This document shows, piece by piece, positions 1 to 9,000 of a stretch of 11,411 nucleotides of DNA. The stretch's first letter is position 1. Each line of letters starts with the position of its first letter. A program made the position numbers and the translations under genes. A model generated the notes under the pieces. The model saw only the letters and a list, made by a program, of their open reading frames with translations. It ran no database searches and was not told the DNA's origin. The stretch is from Nitrospirota bacterium. Its GTDB lineage: Bacteria; Nitrospirota; Thermodesulfovibrionia; Thermodesulfovibrionales; UBA1546. The stretch is from positions 1 through 11,411 of the forward strand of contig SCSY01000107.1 of assembly GCA_004298625.1 (NCBI GenBank). The letters run 5' to 3'.

Positions 1-819
1 GAGGTGTCGCAGATAGCAAGGACCATAGCAAGGGCATTGAGGCTGAATGAGGACCTTACAGAGGCGATCGCGCTTGGGCACGACCTCGGCCATACACCAT
101 TCGGACACGCAGGCGAGGCCATATTAAGGGAGATACATCCCGGCGGGTTTGACCACTTCAAGCAGAGCCTCAGGGTAGTTGATTTCCTTGAGCAGAAAGG
201 CAAGGGGCTGAATCTTACACATGAAGTCAGAAACGGCATTGTCAAGCATTCAAAAGGGAAGGGCATGATCATCCCGGATATAAAATCCGAAAGGGCGGAG
301 ACCCTTGAAGGGCAGGTTGTCCGGGTGTCGGATATAATCGCATATGTTAACCATGATCTTGATGACGCCATCAGGGCCGGGGTTATTAAAAGGACGGATA
401 TACCAAAAGAGATTACAAGGGTCCTTGGAGAGACCCATTCAGCCAGGATAGATGCGATGGTCAAGGATTTCATATACGAGTCCCTGAAAACGAGCCTCGA
501 TGAACTCGGGATGACGGATAACGTATCGAGGGCGGTATACAAACTCAGGGATTTTCTATATGAACGTGTTTATGAAAGCGATACAATAAAGGCGGAATTC
601 AGAAAGGCCAAGAAGATACTGAGTGACCTATATGAGTATTACCTTGAGCATATCGAGGAGCTCTTTAAGGCCATACCTAGCGAGAAAAAACTCAACTTGG
701 CTGCGAGCCGCAACGACAGGCACAGGATGGTTTGTGATTTTATTGCAGGCATGACAGATGTATTTGCTATGATGACCTACGAAAAACTTTTTCTCCCGCA
801 GCAGTGGACAGTGGTTTAG
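1..819 (+). CDS. dgt: dGTPase-like HD-domain dNTP triphosphohydrolase (5' end cut by window edge)
   Basis: This is the C-terminal part (272 visible residues) of a deoxynucleoside triphosphate triphosphohydrolase, a cytoplasmic enzyme family that splits dNTPs into deoxynucleoside plus tripolyphosphate and so affects dNTP pools. The HD metal site is visible: HDLGHTPFGHAGE at bases 79-117 carries the His-Asp pair (79-84) and following histidines. A downstream Asp in RVSDIIAYVNHDLDDA (about 319-366) fits the last metal ligand of the HD fold. The tail ending in MTDVFAMMTYEKLFLP is typical of this family. The GTG at 4-6 is not the likely start: the frame is open to the left edge, and family members have an extra N-terminal region with a conserved Arg/His segment before this point. 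The stop is TAG at 817-819. The gene lies 66 bases upstream of the A2M gene on the same strand, so they may or may not be cotranscribed. Substrate preference cannot be read from the sequence. Confidence 0.93.
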   Translation, partial: EVSQIARTIARALRLNEDLTEAIALGHDLGHTPFGHAGEAILREIHPGGFDHFKQSLRVVDFLEQKGKGLNLTHEVRNGIVKHSKGKGMIIPDIKSERAETLEGQVVRVSDIIAYVNHDLDDAIRAGVIKRTDIPKEITRVLGETHSARIDAMVKDFIYESLKTSLDELGMTDNVSRAVYKLRDFLYERVYESDTIKAEFRKAKKILSDLYEYYLEHIEELFKAIPSEKKLNLAASRNDRHRMVCDFIAGMTDVFAMMTYEKLFLPQQWTVV

Positions 820-872
820 TCCGGGAAATGAGGACAGTGCTCAAGAATTTATTTAACACTTACATTTTTTAG

Positions 873-880
873 TAAGGAGG
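873..880 (+). promoter_or_regulatory. Strong Shine-Dalgarno site of the A2M gene
   Basis: TAAGGAGG lies five bases before the ATG at 886 and matches the 16S rRNA anti-SD end essentially perfectly. It fixes the start of the alpha-2-macroglobulin gene. The rest of the 66-base gap after the dgt stop is AT-rich. I see no convincing -35/-10 pair or terminator hairpin in it. Confidence 0.85.
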
Positions 881-885
881 CTCTG

Positions 886-3800
886 ATGAAACTTAAGGCC
901 CTATTTCCATTCCTTATCTTTTATCTCTTTTTTATCTCTGCTGTTACATATGCCGCAGGTCCCTATGTTGAGATCTTCTCGCCGCAGGATACGGTAAAAA
1001 AAGTCAGGCAGGTTAGCGTTAGATTTTCAGAGCAGATGGTGCCGTTTGGAGACCCCCGTCTTGTAGAGCCGTTTGAGATTAGATGCCCTGGAAAGGGGCA
1101 GGGCAGATGGGCCGATGGGAAAAACTGGGCTTATGATTTTGACGTTGATCTGCCTGCAGGTGTTGTGTGCGAATTCAATCTAAAGCCTGATCTAAAAACC
1201 CTCTCAGGGAAGACGCTATCGGGCCAGAAACAGTTTTCTTTTTCAACAGGCGGCCCGGCAATAATATGGATGCATCCTTATGAAGGCTCGACACATATTG
1301 ACGAAGACCAGATATTCATACTTGCGCCTGATGCAGAGCCGGTAGAAGATACAGTGCTATCGAATGTGGCGTGTTCGATTGAGGGGATAAACGAGCGTGT
1401 CGGCGTCAGGGTTCTTAAAGCCGAAGAAAGAGAAAAGATACTCAAGGCATACCGTTACAGGCCGCATAAGGATAGGGAGATAGTCCTGCAGTGCAAACAG
1501 AGTTTCCCGAATAATGCAAAGGTCAACCTTATCTGGGGAAAGGGTGTTTCATCTCTGAGTGGGGTAAAGACAACCGCAGACCAGATACTTCCATATCAGG
1601 CAAGGGAGGCTTTTGGGGCCACATTCAATTGCCAGAGAGAAAACCCAAATGCAAATTGCATTCCGCTTTTGCCGATGCATCTCAATTTCTCGTCCCCTGT
1701 TTCATGGGGCGCTGCAAAAAATATCATCCTGCGAGGCCAGGATAAGGTTTATAAACCTTCAAAGGGATCCCGCAATGAATATGATGAAGAAGGCGAAGAA
1801 ACCGCCACCGCTGATAATAATTTTGTATATGGTGTTATCTTTAAAGGCCCGTTTCCCGAAAGCTCGTCATTTGTCATAGAACTTCCTAAAGACATCAGAG
1901 ACGATGCAGGAAGGACTTTGGCGAACAAAGATAAGTTTCCTCTTGCGGTTAGAACCGATGCCTATCCGCCGCTCGCAAAGTTCTCGGCGCGCTTCGGGAT
2001 TATCGAGCTAAAAGGAGATCCGGCACTCCCGGTTACTCTCAGAAATCTCGAGCCTGAGGTTAAGACAAGGATGCTTAAGATAGACGACAGGGAAAAAGGG
2101 ATAATTGAAAAATCAAAGGAATCGCTGCTTGAGAATACGGCAAAGGCTGGGGAGTTTGTCAACTCGTTGATGCCTGACTCTATGAAGGGAAAAGGGAACG
2201 AGGTTGTAGAGGGGCTTAAGGGCAGGCTTCATAAAATACAAATGAACAAAGAGGAAAAGGTCATTGACTGGCTCCGAAAGGTCGCGGCAGCAGAACGTGA
2301 AATTTCTATCTTAAAAAATGAGGGAGATATAAAAGATTTTTCGGTTCCGAAACCCAGCGGTTCAAAGGCGTTTGAGGTTGTAGGGATCCCTCTGAAAGAG
2401 CCAGGGTTTTATGTCGTTGAGATGGAAAGCCGGATTTTAGGCAAGTCTTTGCTTGAGGCGAAGAGGACCATAATCGGGCTGGAAGCCGAGAGGCCGATGT
2501 ATGTGCCTGCGTCGGCTCTCATTACAAATCTTTCGGCGCATTTTAAATGGGGGAGGGAATCTTCGCTGGTCTGGGTTACAACGCTTGATAAGGCCGAGGC
2601 TGTTAAGGAAGCAAATGTTTCGATAAGGAATTGTAAAGGCGAATTGCTATGGAAGGGAAAGACAGATGAGAACGGCGTCGCGAAGATAAAGACCCAACTT
2701 CCTTTGGGAAAAGATCTGCCGGAATGCCCGCTTCATGCAAATTATGGAGAATCTTCGCCAGCCCTCACTGGCATCGGCAGCGGCCTGTTTGTTTTTGCCA
2801 AAAAATCCGATGACATGACATTTGTCCATTCAAGCTGGGATAACGGCATAGAACCATGGAGGTTTAATCTGCCCGAGGCGTCATATCAAGGCCCGGAAAT
2901 AGGCCATACGGTGTTTGACAGGAGTCTTTTAAGGGCGGGCGAGACAGTGCACATGAAGCATCTCATAAGAAAGCACACGATGTCGGGCTTTTCTTTCTTA
3001 GGGGAGAAGGAATTACCGAAGGCATTGTTGATTCGTCACTCCGGAAGCAATCAGAGGTATGAATTTCCTCTTAAGTGGGATGCAAACGGGATAGCCGAGA
3101 CAGACTGGAAGATTCCCCGTGAAGCGAAGCTCGGCTTGTATGAAGTAGTTCTCCTAAAAAAGGCATCGGAGAAACCGAAGGCCCGCACAGAAGTCGGCGG
3201 TTATGAAGAAGGAGACGAGGGATATTATTACCCTGACGGCTGGCATTCCGGCTCGTTCAGGGTTGAGGAATACAGGGTGCCTTTAATGAAAGGCATGATC
3301 CTGATGCCGAAAGAACCGTTGATTAATGTCTCTGAATTTGAGGCTGATCTGCTTGTCACATATCTTTCAGGCGGAGGAGCCGGCAATGCTACTGTAAAAT
3401 TAAGGAGTCAGATACAACCGAGGTATGCGCATTTTACTGATTATGAAGATTTTACTTTTGCAAATGGAGAGATAAAGGAAGAGGTTATCAAAAGGTCTGA
3501 TTATGAGGATACGGAAAACCAGCGTATCAGGCCAGCCCAGCCAAAGATTCAGACGAGCGAGCTTGTGCTCGATAAGACAGGAAGCCTGAGAACGAAGATC
3601 GGGAACCTCCCCATGATATCTTCTCCTCAGGATATGCTTGCAGAGCTTGAATTCAGAGATCCGAACGGCGAGATACAGACCGTCTCGCAAAGGATACCAT
3701 TGTGGAATTCAAAGGCTGTCGTGGGCATAAAACCTGATTCATGGGCGTCTTCAAGGGATGCGTTTAAATTTCATGTGGTTGTCCTTGATATTGGAGGGAA

Positions 3801-6753
3801 GCCCGTTAAGGACGCGGATGTTAAGGTGGAGCTTTTTAAGAGGAAATATTTCTCGCACAGGAAGCGGCTCGTAGGCGGATTTTATGCCTATGAGCATACC
3901 GCTGAGACAAAGCGCGTTGGTGATCTGTGCGAAGGCAGGACAAATGCAAAAGGGCTTCTGATATGCGAGGTTCAGTCGCCTGTTTATGGGAATGTAATTA
4001 TTCAGGCAAAGACAAAGGACGATCTGGGGAACCTGTCTGCTGCAAACAGGGATGTCTGGATTGCAGGGAAGGGCGAGTGGTGGTTTGATGTGTCCGACAG
4101 CGACAGGATAGATCTGCTGCCTGAGAAAAAGAAATACGAGCCGGGAGATACGGCAAAATTTCAGGTCAGGATGCCGTTCAGAAAGGCAAGGGCTCTCGTT
4201 ACTGTTGAGCGTGAGGGGATTATAGAGGTATACATCAAAAAGCTTTCAGGCAAGTCGCCTGTTATCGAAATTCCGATAAAGAGCAATTACGCTCCGAATG
4301 TGTTTGTGTCCGCTTTTGTTATAAGGGGCCGTGTTTCCGGTATTCAGCCCGCTGCGATTGTGGATCTCGGGAAACCCGCGTATAAGCTTGGCATTACAGA
4401 AATTAATGTCGGGTGGAAAGCGCATGAACTTAAGGTTGAAGTTTCAGCGGCAAAAAATGTCTACAGGGTCAGGGAAAAAGCGAAGGTCAAGGTTAAGGTC
4501 AAGAAAACAGACAATAGTCCTCCTCCAAAGGGAAGCGAGGTGACCATTGCCGCTGTTGATGAAGGGCTGCTGGAGCTAATGCCTAATAGCAGCTGGGGGC
4601 TGCTTGACGCAATGATGGGAAGAAGGGGAATCGAGATAAGAACATCCACTGCCCAGATGCAGGTTATCGGAAAAAGACATTACGGGCTTAAGGCGCTTCC
4701 TTATGGAGGCGGAGGCGGCAAGCAGGTAACGAGGGAACTCTTTGACACTCTCTTATACTGGAAGGCCCGTGTTGGGCTGAATGAAAAAGGCGAGGCATCT
4801 GTTGAAATACCTCTTAATGATTCATTGACAGGCTTCAGGATTGTCGCGATCGCAAATGGGGGCGCGGGATTATTCGGTACTGGCCAGACAAATATAAGGA
4901 CAACTCAGGACATAATGATACTCTCAGGCATTCCGCAGATTGTCAGGGAGGGCGATAAGTTCACGGCAGGATTTACAGTGAGGAATGCATCGGACCGAAA
5001 GATGGAACTGGATATTAAGGCGAATATCTCAGTGCCCGGGAAGAAAGAGCTCGATCCGGTTACGGAATCCCTCTCCGCAGGAGAGGCAAAGGAGATAGGA
5101 TGGGAGATTAAGGTTCCATACAACAGCGAGGCATTGGTTTATGAGGTAACCGCAAAAGAAAAAGGCGGGGATGCTCAGGATACGATTAAAATAAAACAGA
5201 GGGTTAAAGAGGCTGTTTCGGTCAGGCCGTTTCAGGCCACTCTCGCGCAAGTTGAAAATGTCCTTAGTCTTGATGTCGAGAAACCTAAAGATGCGATCAC
5301 AGGTAAGGGAGGCGTCAATATCTCGTTAAGGCCAAAACTTTCAAACGGCCTCGGCGGAGTTATATGGTTCATGAAGCGTTATCCTTATACATGCATGGAA
5401 CAGAAGGTGTCGAGGGCGGTTGCACTTAGAGATGAGGTATTGTGGAAGGCCGTAGTCGCAGAGCTTCCTTCATATCTTGACGGGGACGGGCTTGTGAAGT
5501 ATTTCCCGACATGCAGGCTGGGGAGCGATTCTCTCACTGCTTATATCCTTTCGATCTCTAACGAAGCTGGATGGGAAATTCCGGGGCATATCAAAAGCCG
5601 CATGACAGGCGGATTAACAGGTTTTATAGAAGGAAGGGTCATAAGATATTCGTCCCTGCCGACTGCTGATTTGTCAATAAGGAAGATGGCTGCATTGGAG
5701 GCATTGTCGCGGGTCGGAGGCGGGGATCCGAGACTTCTCGGTTCGATAACAATAGAGCCGAATCTCTGGCCGACCTCTGCTGTGATTGACTGGACTAATG
5801 TCCTTCTGAAAATGAATAACATACCGGAACGCGAAAAGAGATTAAAAGAATCAGAGCAGATATTAAGATCAAGGCTCAATTTCCAGGGAACGACAATGGG
5901 ATTTTCAACAGAAGGGACGGATTATCTCTGGTGGCTTATGGTCTCGGCAGATGTGAATTCGGTAAGAAGCATACTCACGTTCCTTAACTTTGAGAGCTGG
6001 GTTCAAGATATGCCGAGGCTCGTGAGGGGCGCGCTGGGACGCCAGTACAGAGGGTACTGGAATCTCACGACTGCAAACGCATGGGGCGTACTCGCAATGG
6101 AGAAATTTTCCAAGAAGTTCGAGGCAATTCCCGTGACAGGTATGACATCGGCCTCATTGAATGAAAAGACAAAGACCGTTGACTGGTCTAAGGCCGAAGA
6201 GGGAAAGGCCGTAATGCTCGGCTGGCCCAAAGGGAAGGAGACTCTTAAGGTATCGCATCAGGGGACAGGAAAGCCGTGGGCGACTATACAGAGCCTGGCG
6301 GCTATTCCTTTGAAAGAGCCGTTCTCGAGCGGCTATAAGATCAAAAAGACATTGACGCCTATCGAGCAGAGGGTAAAGGATAAATGGAGCAAGGGAGATG
6401 TTGTGCGGGTCAGGCTCGATCTGGAGTCTCAGGCTGATATGACATGGGTTGTTGTGAACGACCCGATACCCGGCGGCTCGAATATCCTCGGAACAGGTCT
6501 TGGAAGGGATTCCCATCTCCTCACAAAGGGAGAGGAGCGCAAGGGATGGGTATGGCCTGTGTTTGAGGAGCGCTCGTTCGAGGCATTTAGGGTATATTAT
6601 GAATTTGTTCCAAAAGGGAAATGGACGGTGGAATATACCCTGAGGCTGAATAACGACGGCGTTTTTCATCTTCCGGAGACAAGGGTGGAGGCGCTTTATT
6701 CGCCTGAGATGCTCGGAGAAATACCGAATAAAAAGATGGAAATAGGAGAATGA
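886..6753 (+). CDS. Bacterial alpha-2-macroglobulin, large thioester-containing form
   Basis: This 1955-aa secreted protein belongs to the bacterial alpha-2-macroglobulin family (E. coli YfhM/ECAM is about 1650 aa). Family members act as broad protease traps: cleavage of a bait region exposes a thioester that covalently captures the protease. A signal peptide covers residues 1 to about 23 (hydrophobic core then VTYAAG). No cysteine lipobox follows, so a soluble periplasmic protein is inferred. Visible parts in order are N-terminal macroglobulin-like beta domains (about 25-380), a charged helical stretch (about 395-490), an MG domain (about 520-640), an A2M_N/MG2 segment with DRSLLRAGETVH at 678-689, the bait-region-domain end AAVDEGLLEL at 1222-1231, a flexible basic and glycine-rich stretch (about 1235-1284), the A2M domain starting near ELFDTLLYW, the thioester CMEQ at 1503-1506 in the alpha-helical thioester domain (about 1490-1790), and a C-terminal MG10-like domain with DPIPGGSN from 1859. 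The start is set by a strong SD at 873-880. pbpC follows after 7 bases, the usual partner. Family assignment is secure; protease trapping is inferred. Confidence 0.95.
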   Translation: MKLKALFPFLIFYLFFISAVTYAAGPYVEIFSPQDTVKKVRQVSVRFSEQMVPFGDPRLVEPFEIRCPGKGQGRWADGKNWAYDFDVDLPAGVVCEFNLKPDLKTLSGKTLSGQKQFSFSTGGPAIIWMHPYEGSTHIDEDQIFILAPDAEPVEDTVLSNVACSIEGINERVGVRVLKAEEREKILKAYRYRPHKDREIVLQCKQSFPNNAKVNLIWGKGVSSLSGVKTTADQILPYQAREAFGATFNCQRENPNANCIPLLPMHLNFSSPVSWGAAKNIILRGQDKVYKPSKGSRNEYDEEGEETATADNNFVYGVIFKGPFPESSSFVIELPKDIRDDAGRTLANKDKFPLAVRTDAYPPLAKFSARFGIIELKGDPALPVTLRNLEPEVKTRMLKIDDREKGIIEKSKESLLENTAKAGEFVNSLMPDSMKGKGNEVVEGLKGRLHKIQMNKEEKVIDWLRKVAAAEREISILKNEGDIKDFSVPKPSGSKAFEVVGIPLKEPGFYVVEMESRILGKSLLEAKRTIIGLEAERPMYVPASALITNLSAHFKWGRESSLVWVTTLDKAEAVKEANVSIRNCKGELLWKGKTDENGVAKIKTQLPLGKDLPECPLHANYGESSPALTGIGSGLFVFAKKSDDMTFVHSSWDNGIEPWRFNLPEASYQGPEIGHTVFDRSLLRAGETVHMKHLIRKHTMSGFSFLGEKELPKALLIRHSGSNQRYEFPLKWDANGIAETDWKIPREAKLGLYEVVLLKKASEKPKARTEVGGYEEGDEGYYYPDGWHSGSFRVEEYRVPLMKGMILMPKEPLINVSEFEADLLVTYLSGGGAGNATVKLRSQIQPRYAHFTDYEDFTFANGEIKEEVIKRSDYEDTENQRIRPAQPKIQTSELVLDKTGSLRTKIGNLPMISSPQDMLAELEFRDPNGEIQTVSQRIPLWNSKAVVGIKPDSWASSRDAFKFHVVVLDIGGKPVKDADVKVELFKRKYFSHRKRLVGGFYAYEHTAETKRVGDLCEGRTNAKGLLICEVQSPVYGNVIIQAKTKDDLGNLSAANRDVWIAGKGEWWFDVSDSDRIDLLPEKKKYEPGDTAKFQVRMPFRKARALVTVEREGIIEVYIKKLSGKSPVIEIPIKSNYAPNVFVSAFVIRGRVSGIQPAAIVDLGKPAYKLGITEINVGWKAHELKVEVSAAKNVYRVREKAKVKVKVKKTDNSPPPKGSEVTIAAVDEGLLELMPNSSWGLLDAMMGRRGIEIRTSTAQMQVIGKRHYGLKALPYGGGGGKQVTRELFDTLLYWKARVGLNEKGEASVEIPLNDSLTGFRIVAIANGGAGLFGTGQTNIRTTQDIMILSGIPQIVREGDKFTAGFTVRNASDRKMELDIKANISVPGKKELDPVTESLSAGEAKEIGWEIKVPYNSEALVYEVTAKEKGGDAQDTIKIKQRVKEAVSVRPFQATLAQVENVLSLDVEKPKDAITGKGGVNISLRPKLSNGLGGVIWFMKRYPYTCMEQKVSRAVALRDEVLWKAVVAELPSYLDGDGLVKYFPTCRLGSDSLTAYILSISNEAGWEIPGHIKSRMTGGLTGFIEGRVIRYSSLPTADLSIRKMAALEALSRVGGGDPRLLGSITIEPNLWPTSAVIDWTNVLLKMNNIPEREKRLKESEQILRSRLNFQGTTMGFSTEGTDYLWWLMVSADVNSVRSILTFLNFESWVQDMPRLVRGALGRQYRGYWNLTTANAWGVLAMEKFSKKFEAIPVTGMTSASLNEKTKTVDWSKAEEGKAVMLGWPKGKETLKVSHQGTGKPWATIQSLAAIPLKEPFSSGYKIKKTLTPIEQRVKDKWSKGDVVRVRLDLESQADMTWVVVNDPIPGGSNILGTGLGRDSHLLTKGEERKGWVWPVFEERSFEAFRVYYEFVPKGKWTVEYTLRLNNDGVFHLPETRVEALYSPEMLGEIPNKKMEIGE
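6744..6749 (+). promoter_or_regulatory. Shine-Dalgarno site supporting the TTG start of pbpC
   Basis: AGGAGA sits inside the last codons of the A2M gene, 11 bases before TTG at 6761. No in-frame ATG or GTG exists before the hydrophobic N-terminal segment, and the nearby ATG at 6780 is out of frame. TTG is therefore the best start, with translation probably linked to the preceding gene. Confidence 0.65.
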
Positions 6754-6760
6754 GACAACA

Positions 6761-8932
6761 TTGATTTCTGCAGGCAGAAATGACATCAAAGTTTTATCAG
6801 TTATAATTTTTTTAATTATTACGCCATACGCATATGCCTATACCTTGCCTGCATTCGATGAGGTTAAGAATTCCTACAAAAAATCGGATGCGGTTTTGCT
6901 CGACAGGCATGGGAAGGCGATTCATGAATTAAGGGTTGATTCGAAGGGAAGGCGGCTCGACTGGGTCAGGCTCAAGGATGTCTCGCCGGCTTTGATTAAG
7001 GCCGTGGTTCATTCAGAGGACATGAGATTTTATGGGCACCACGGAGTTGACTGGGGCGCTATAGGGGCTTCTGCCGTAAAGAATCTGTTTTCCGGCATAA
7101 GACGCGGCGGAAGCACGATAACAATGCAGGTCGTCTCTATCCTTGATAAAAAACTGAAGCCCAAAAGGTCGAAGAGGACATTTGGCCAGAAATGGGATCA
7201 GATGAATGCCGCAAAGGAAATAGAAGGGGCGTGGTCAAAGGACGAGATCATCGAGGCGTACATTAATCTTATATTTTTCAGGGGAGAACTTCAGGGAATC
7301 TCTGCCGCATCAAGGGGGCTTTTTGATAAAGAGCCGTCCGGTTTGAATGAATCCGAGTCTTTAATTTTGGCGTCATTAATACGTTCACCAAATGCAGGAA
7401 TCGAAGATGTGGCTAAAAGGGCGTGCAGGCTGGGCAATTCCATTGAATCTAATATCAAGTGCGAGGAGATAAAGACCCTTGCGCAGAAGACATTAACCGG
7501 CTCATACAGCGTCAAGCAAAATACTGCCTTGGCGCCTCATGCTGCGCGGCATCTTTTTAATAAAGAACCGGGGAGTCTTGTTGTTCAATCCACCCTTGAC
7601 GGGGAACTTCAGCTCTTTGCATCAGAGGCATTGAACTATCAGCTTAATTCATTGAAGAAAAAGAATGTAAGAGACGGGGCCGTACTTGTCGTGGAGAATA
7701 AGACGGGAGATATCCTCGCGTATGTTGCAAGCAGCGGCGGGCAGTCAAGCGCAAGACATGTTGACGGCATTATGGCTAGAAGGCAGGCAGGCTCTACGCT
7801 CAAGCCGTTTTTGTATGAGCTTGCGATAGAAAAAAATCTCTTGACGGCTTCTTCCATCCTCAACGATTCTCCACTTAATATAACAACGGCCTCAGGTCAG
7901 TATATACCTCAGGACTATGATAAAGATTTCAAGGGGCTTGTCAGCGTAAGAACGGCATTATCAGGCTCGCTAAATATCCCTGCCGTGAGAACACTAATGC
8001 TCATCGGCCCTGATACTTATGTGAACAGGCTCAATCAATTAGGATTTGACGACCTTAACGATGGGGACTACTATGGCCTTTCTCTTGCCCTTGGAAGCGC
8101 TGATGTAAGTCTTTATGAACTTGTTAATGCTTACAGGACGCTTGCAAATAGCGGCAGATGGAGCGGATTAAGACTGAGCCGCGATGTTTCATTTGCCCGG
8201 CGCAGAGAGGTTATGGAAAAAGAGGCTGTTTTCATAATCTCGGATATTCTTTCAGACAGAGAAGCGAGGGGCATCACATTTGGTTTTGAAAATCCATTGG
8301 CAACAAGATTCTGGACGGCAGTTAAAACCGGGACAAGCAAGGACATGCGCGACAATTGGTGCATTGGCTATTCTGAGGGGTATACGGTCGGCATATGGGT
8401 CGGAAATTTCAGTGGGGAGCCGATGTGGAATGTATCAGGCATAACAGGAGCTGCGCCGATATGGCTTGAGATTATGAGTTATCTTCACAGGAGTTCGCCT
8501 AGCAGCGCTCCAAAGCCTCCGGATAAAGTAATTGCAAAAAAAATCAAATTCCAGAATGCTATAGAATCTGAGAAAGAAGAATGGTATATAAGAGGCTCGG
8601 AGCCGGCTAACGACGGTGCAGTGATTGCACTTAATGCATTTTATGCGGGGCCGCGCATCATCTATCCCATAGAGGGGACAATAATTGCCCTGGACCCCGA
8701 CATACCGGAAGAGCACCAGAGGGTCTTTTTCGAGATGACGCCCTCTGAAAAAGGGTTCGCCTGGATATTAAATAACGAAAAAGTGGGCGATTCTATGGCT
8801 GCGGTCTCATGGCTGCCGAAGCAGGGCAGATATACTTTATCGCTTGCAGATAACCGAAATCATATTATGGACTCTATAGAGTTCGAGGTCAGGGGATCCG
8901 ACGAAGGGCAGACTGAATATGGCATGCAATAA
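6761..8932 (+). CDS. pbpC: Penicillin-binding protein 1C, bifunctional glycosyltransferase/transpeptidase
   Basis: This 723-aa class A penicillin-binding protein polymerises glycan strands from lipid II and carries a transpeptidase domain on the periplasmic side of the inner membrane. A short basic N-tail and hydrophobic segment (about 11-26) anchor or export it. The GT51 glycosyltransferase domain (about 55-220) shows SEDMRFYGHHGVDW (85-98, catalytic Glu86), GGSTITMQ (116-123) and the SKDEIIEAYINLIFFRG segment (159-174). The transpeptidase domain has all three active-site motifs: STLK (Ser345, Lys348), SLN (403-405) and KTGT (522-525). A C-terminal BiPBP_C-type domain with PRIIYPIEGTIIALDPD (631-647) marks the 1C subfamily. 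Length is slightly below E. coli PbpC (770 aa). The start is TTG with an SD inside the preceding gene, and the stop is followed at once by a second in-frame TAA (8933-8935). The tight link to the A2M gene is the standard A2M-PBP1C pairing, thought to serve envelope damage defence and repair. Confidence 0.95.
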   Translation: MISAGRNDIKVLSVIIFLIITPYAYAYTLPAFDEVKNSYKKSDAVLLDRHGKAIHELRVDSKGRRLDWVRLKDVSPALIKAVVHSEDMRFYGHHGVDWGAIGASAVKNLFSGIRRGGSTITMQVVSILDKKLKPKRSKRTFGQKWDQMNAAKEIEGAWSKDEIIEAYINLIFFRGELQGISAASRGLFDKEPSGLNESESLILASLIRSPNAGIEDVAKRACRLGNSIESNIKCEEIKTLAQKTLTGSYSVKQNTALAPHAARHLFNKEPGSLVVQSTLDGELQLFASEALNYQLNSLKKKNVRDGAVLVVENKTGDILAYVASSGGQSSARHVDGIMARRQAGSTLKPFLYELAIEKNLLTASSILNDSPLNITTASGQYIPQDYDKDFKGLVSVRTALSGSLNIPAVRTLMLIGPDTYVNRLNQLGFDDLNDGDYYGLSLALGSADVSLYELVNAYRTLANSGRWSGLRLSRDVSFARRREVMEKEAVFIISDILSDREARGITFGFENPLATRFWTAVKTGTSKDMRDNWCIGYSEGYTVGIWVGNFSGEPMWNVSGITGAAPIWLEIMSYLHRSSPSSAPKPPDKVIAKKIKFQNAIESEKEEWYIRGSEPANDGAVIALNAFYAGPRIIYPIEGTIIALDPDIPEEHQRVFFEMTPSEKGFAWILNNEKVGDSMAAVSWLPKQGRYTLSLADNRNHIMDSIEFEVRGSDEGQTEYGMQ

Positions 8933-9000
8933 TAAGCTGGAAGTTTTATTATCAAGTCGCTCTATGCCTGTAATGAAGAGTCCTCCTCAGGTTAGGATAT

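Noticed and set aside
4..6. GTG as the start of the dgt gene
   Set aside because: The frame is open to the window edge, and the family has an additional N-terminal region before the HD motif, so this is most likely an internal valine.
820..872. Promoter in the gap between dgt and the A2M gene
   Set aside because: The gap is AT-rich, but I could not find a -35/-10 pair with acceptable sequence and spacing, so only the ribosome binding site is reported.
6154..6789. 211-codon open frame on the minus strand
   Set aside because: It is antisense to the C-terminal part of the A2M gene and the start of pbpC, has no domain I recognise, and is rich in residues typical of an antisense shadow.
8928..8953. 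Inverted repeat (ATAATAA / TTATTAT, 10-base loop) at the end of pbpC as a terminator
   Set aside because: The stem is only 7 bp, purely A/T, overlaps the stop codons and has no following T-run. The whole convergent gap 8933-9000 shows no GC-rich hairpin, so I do not call a terminator for either strand.
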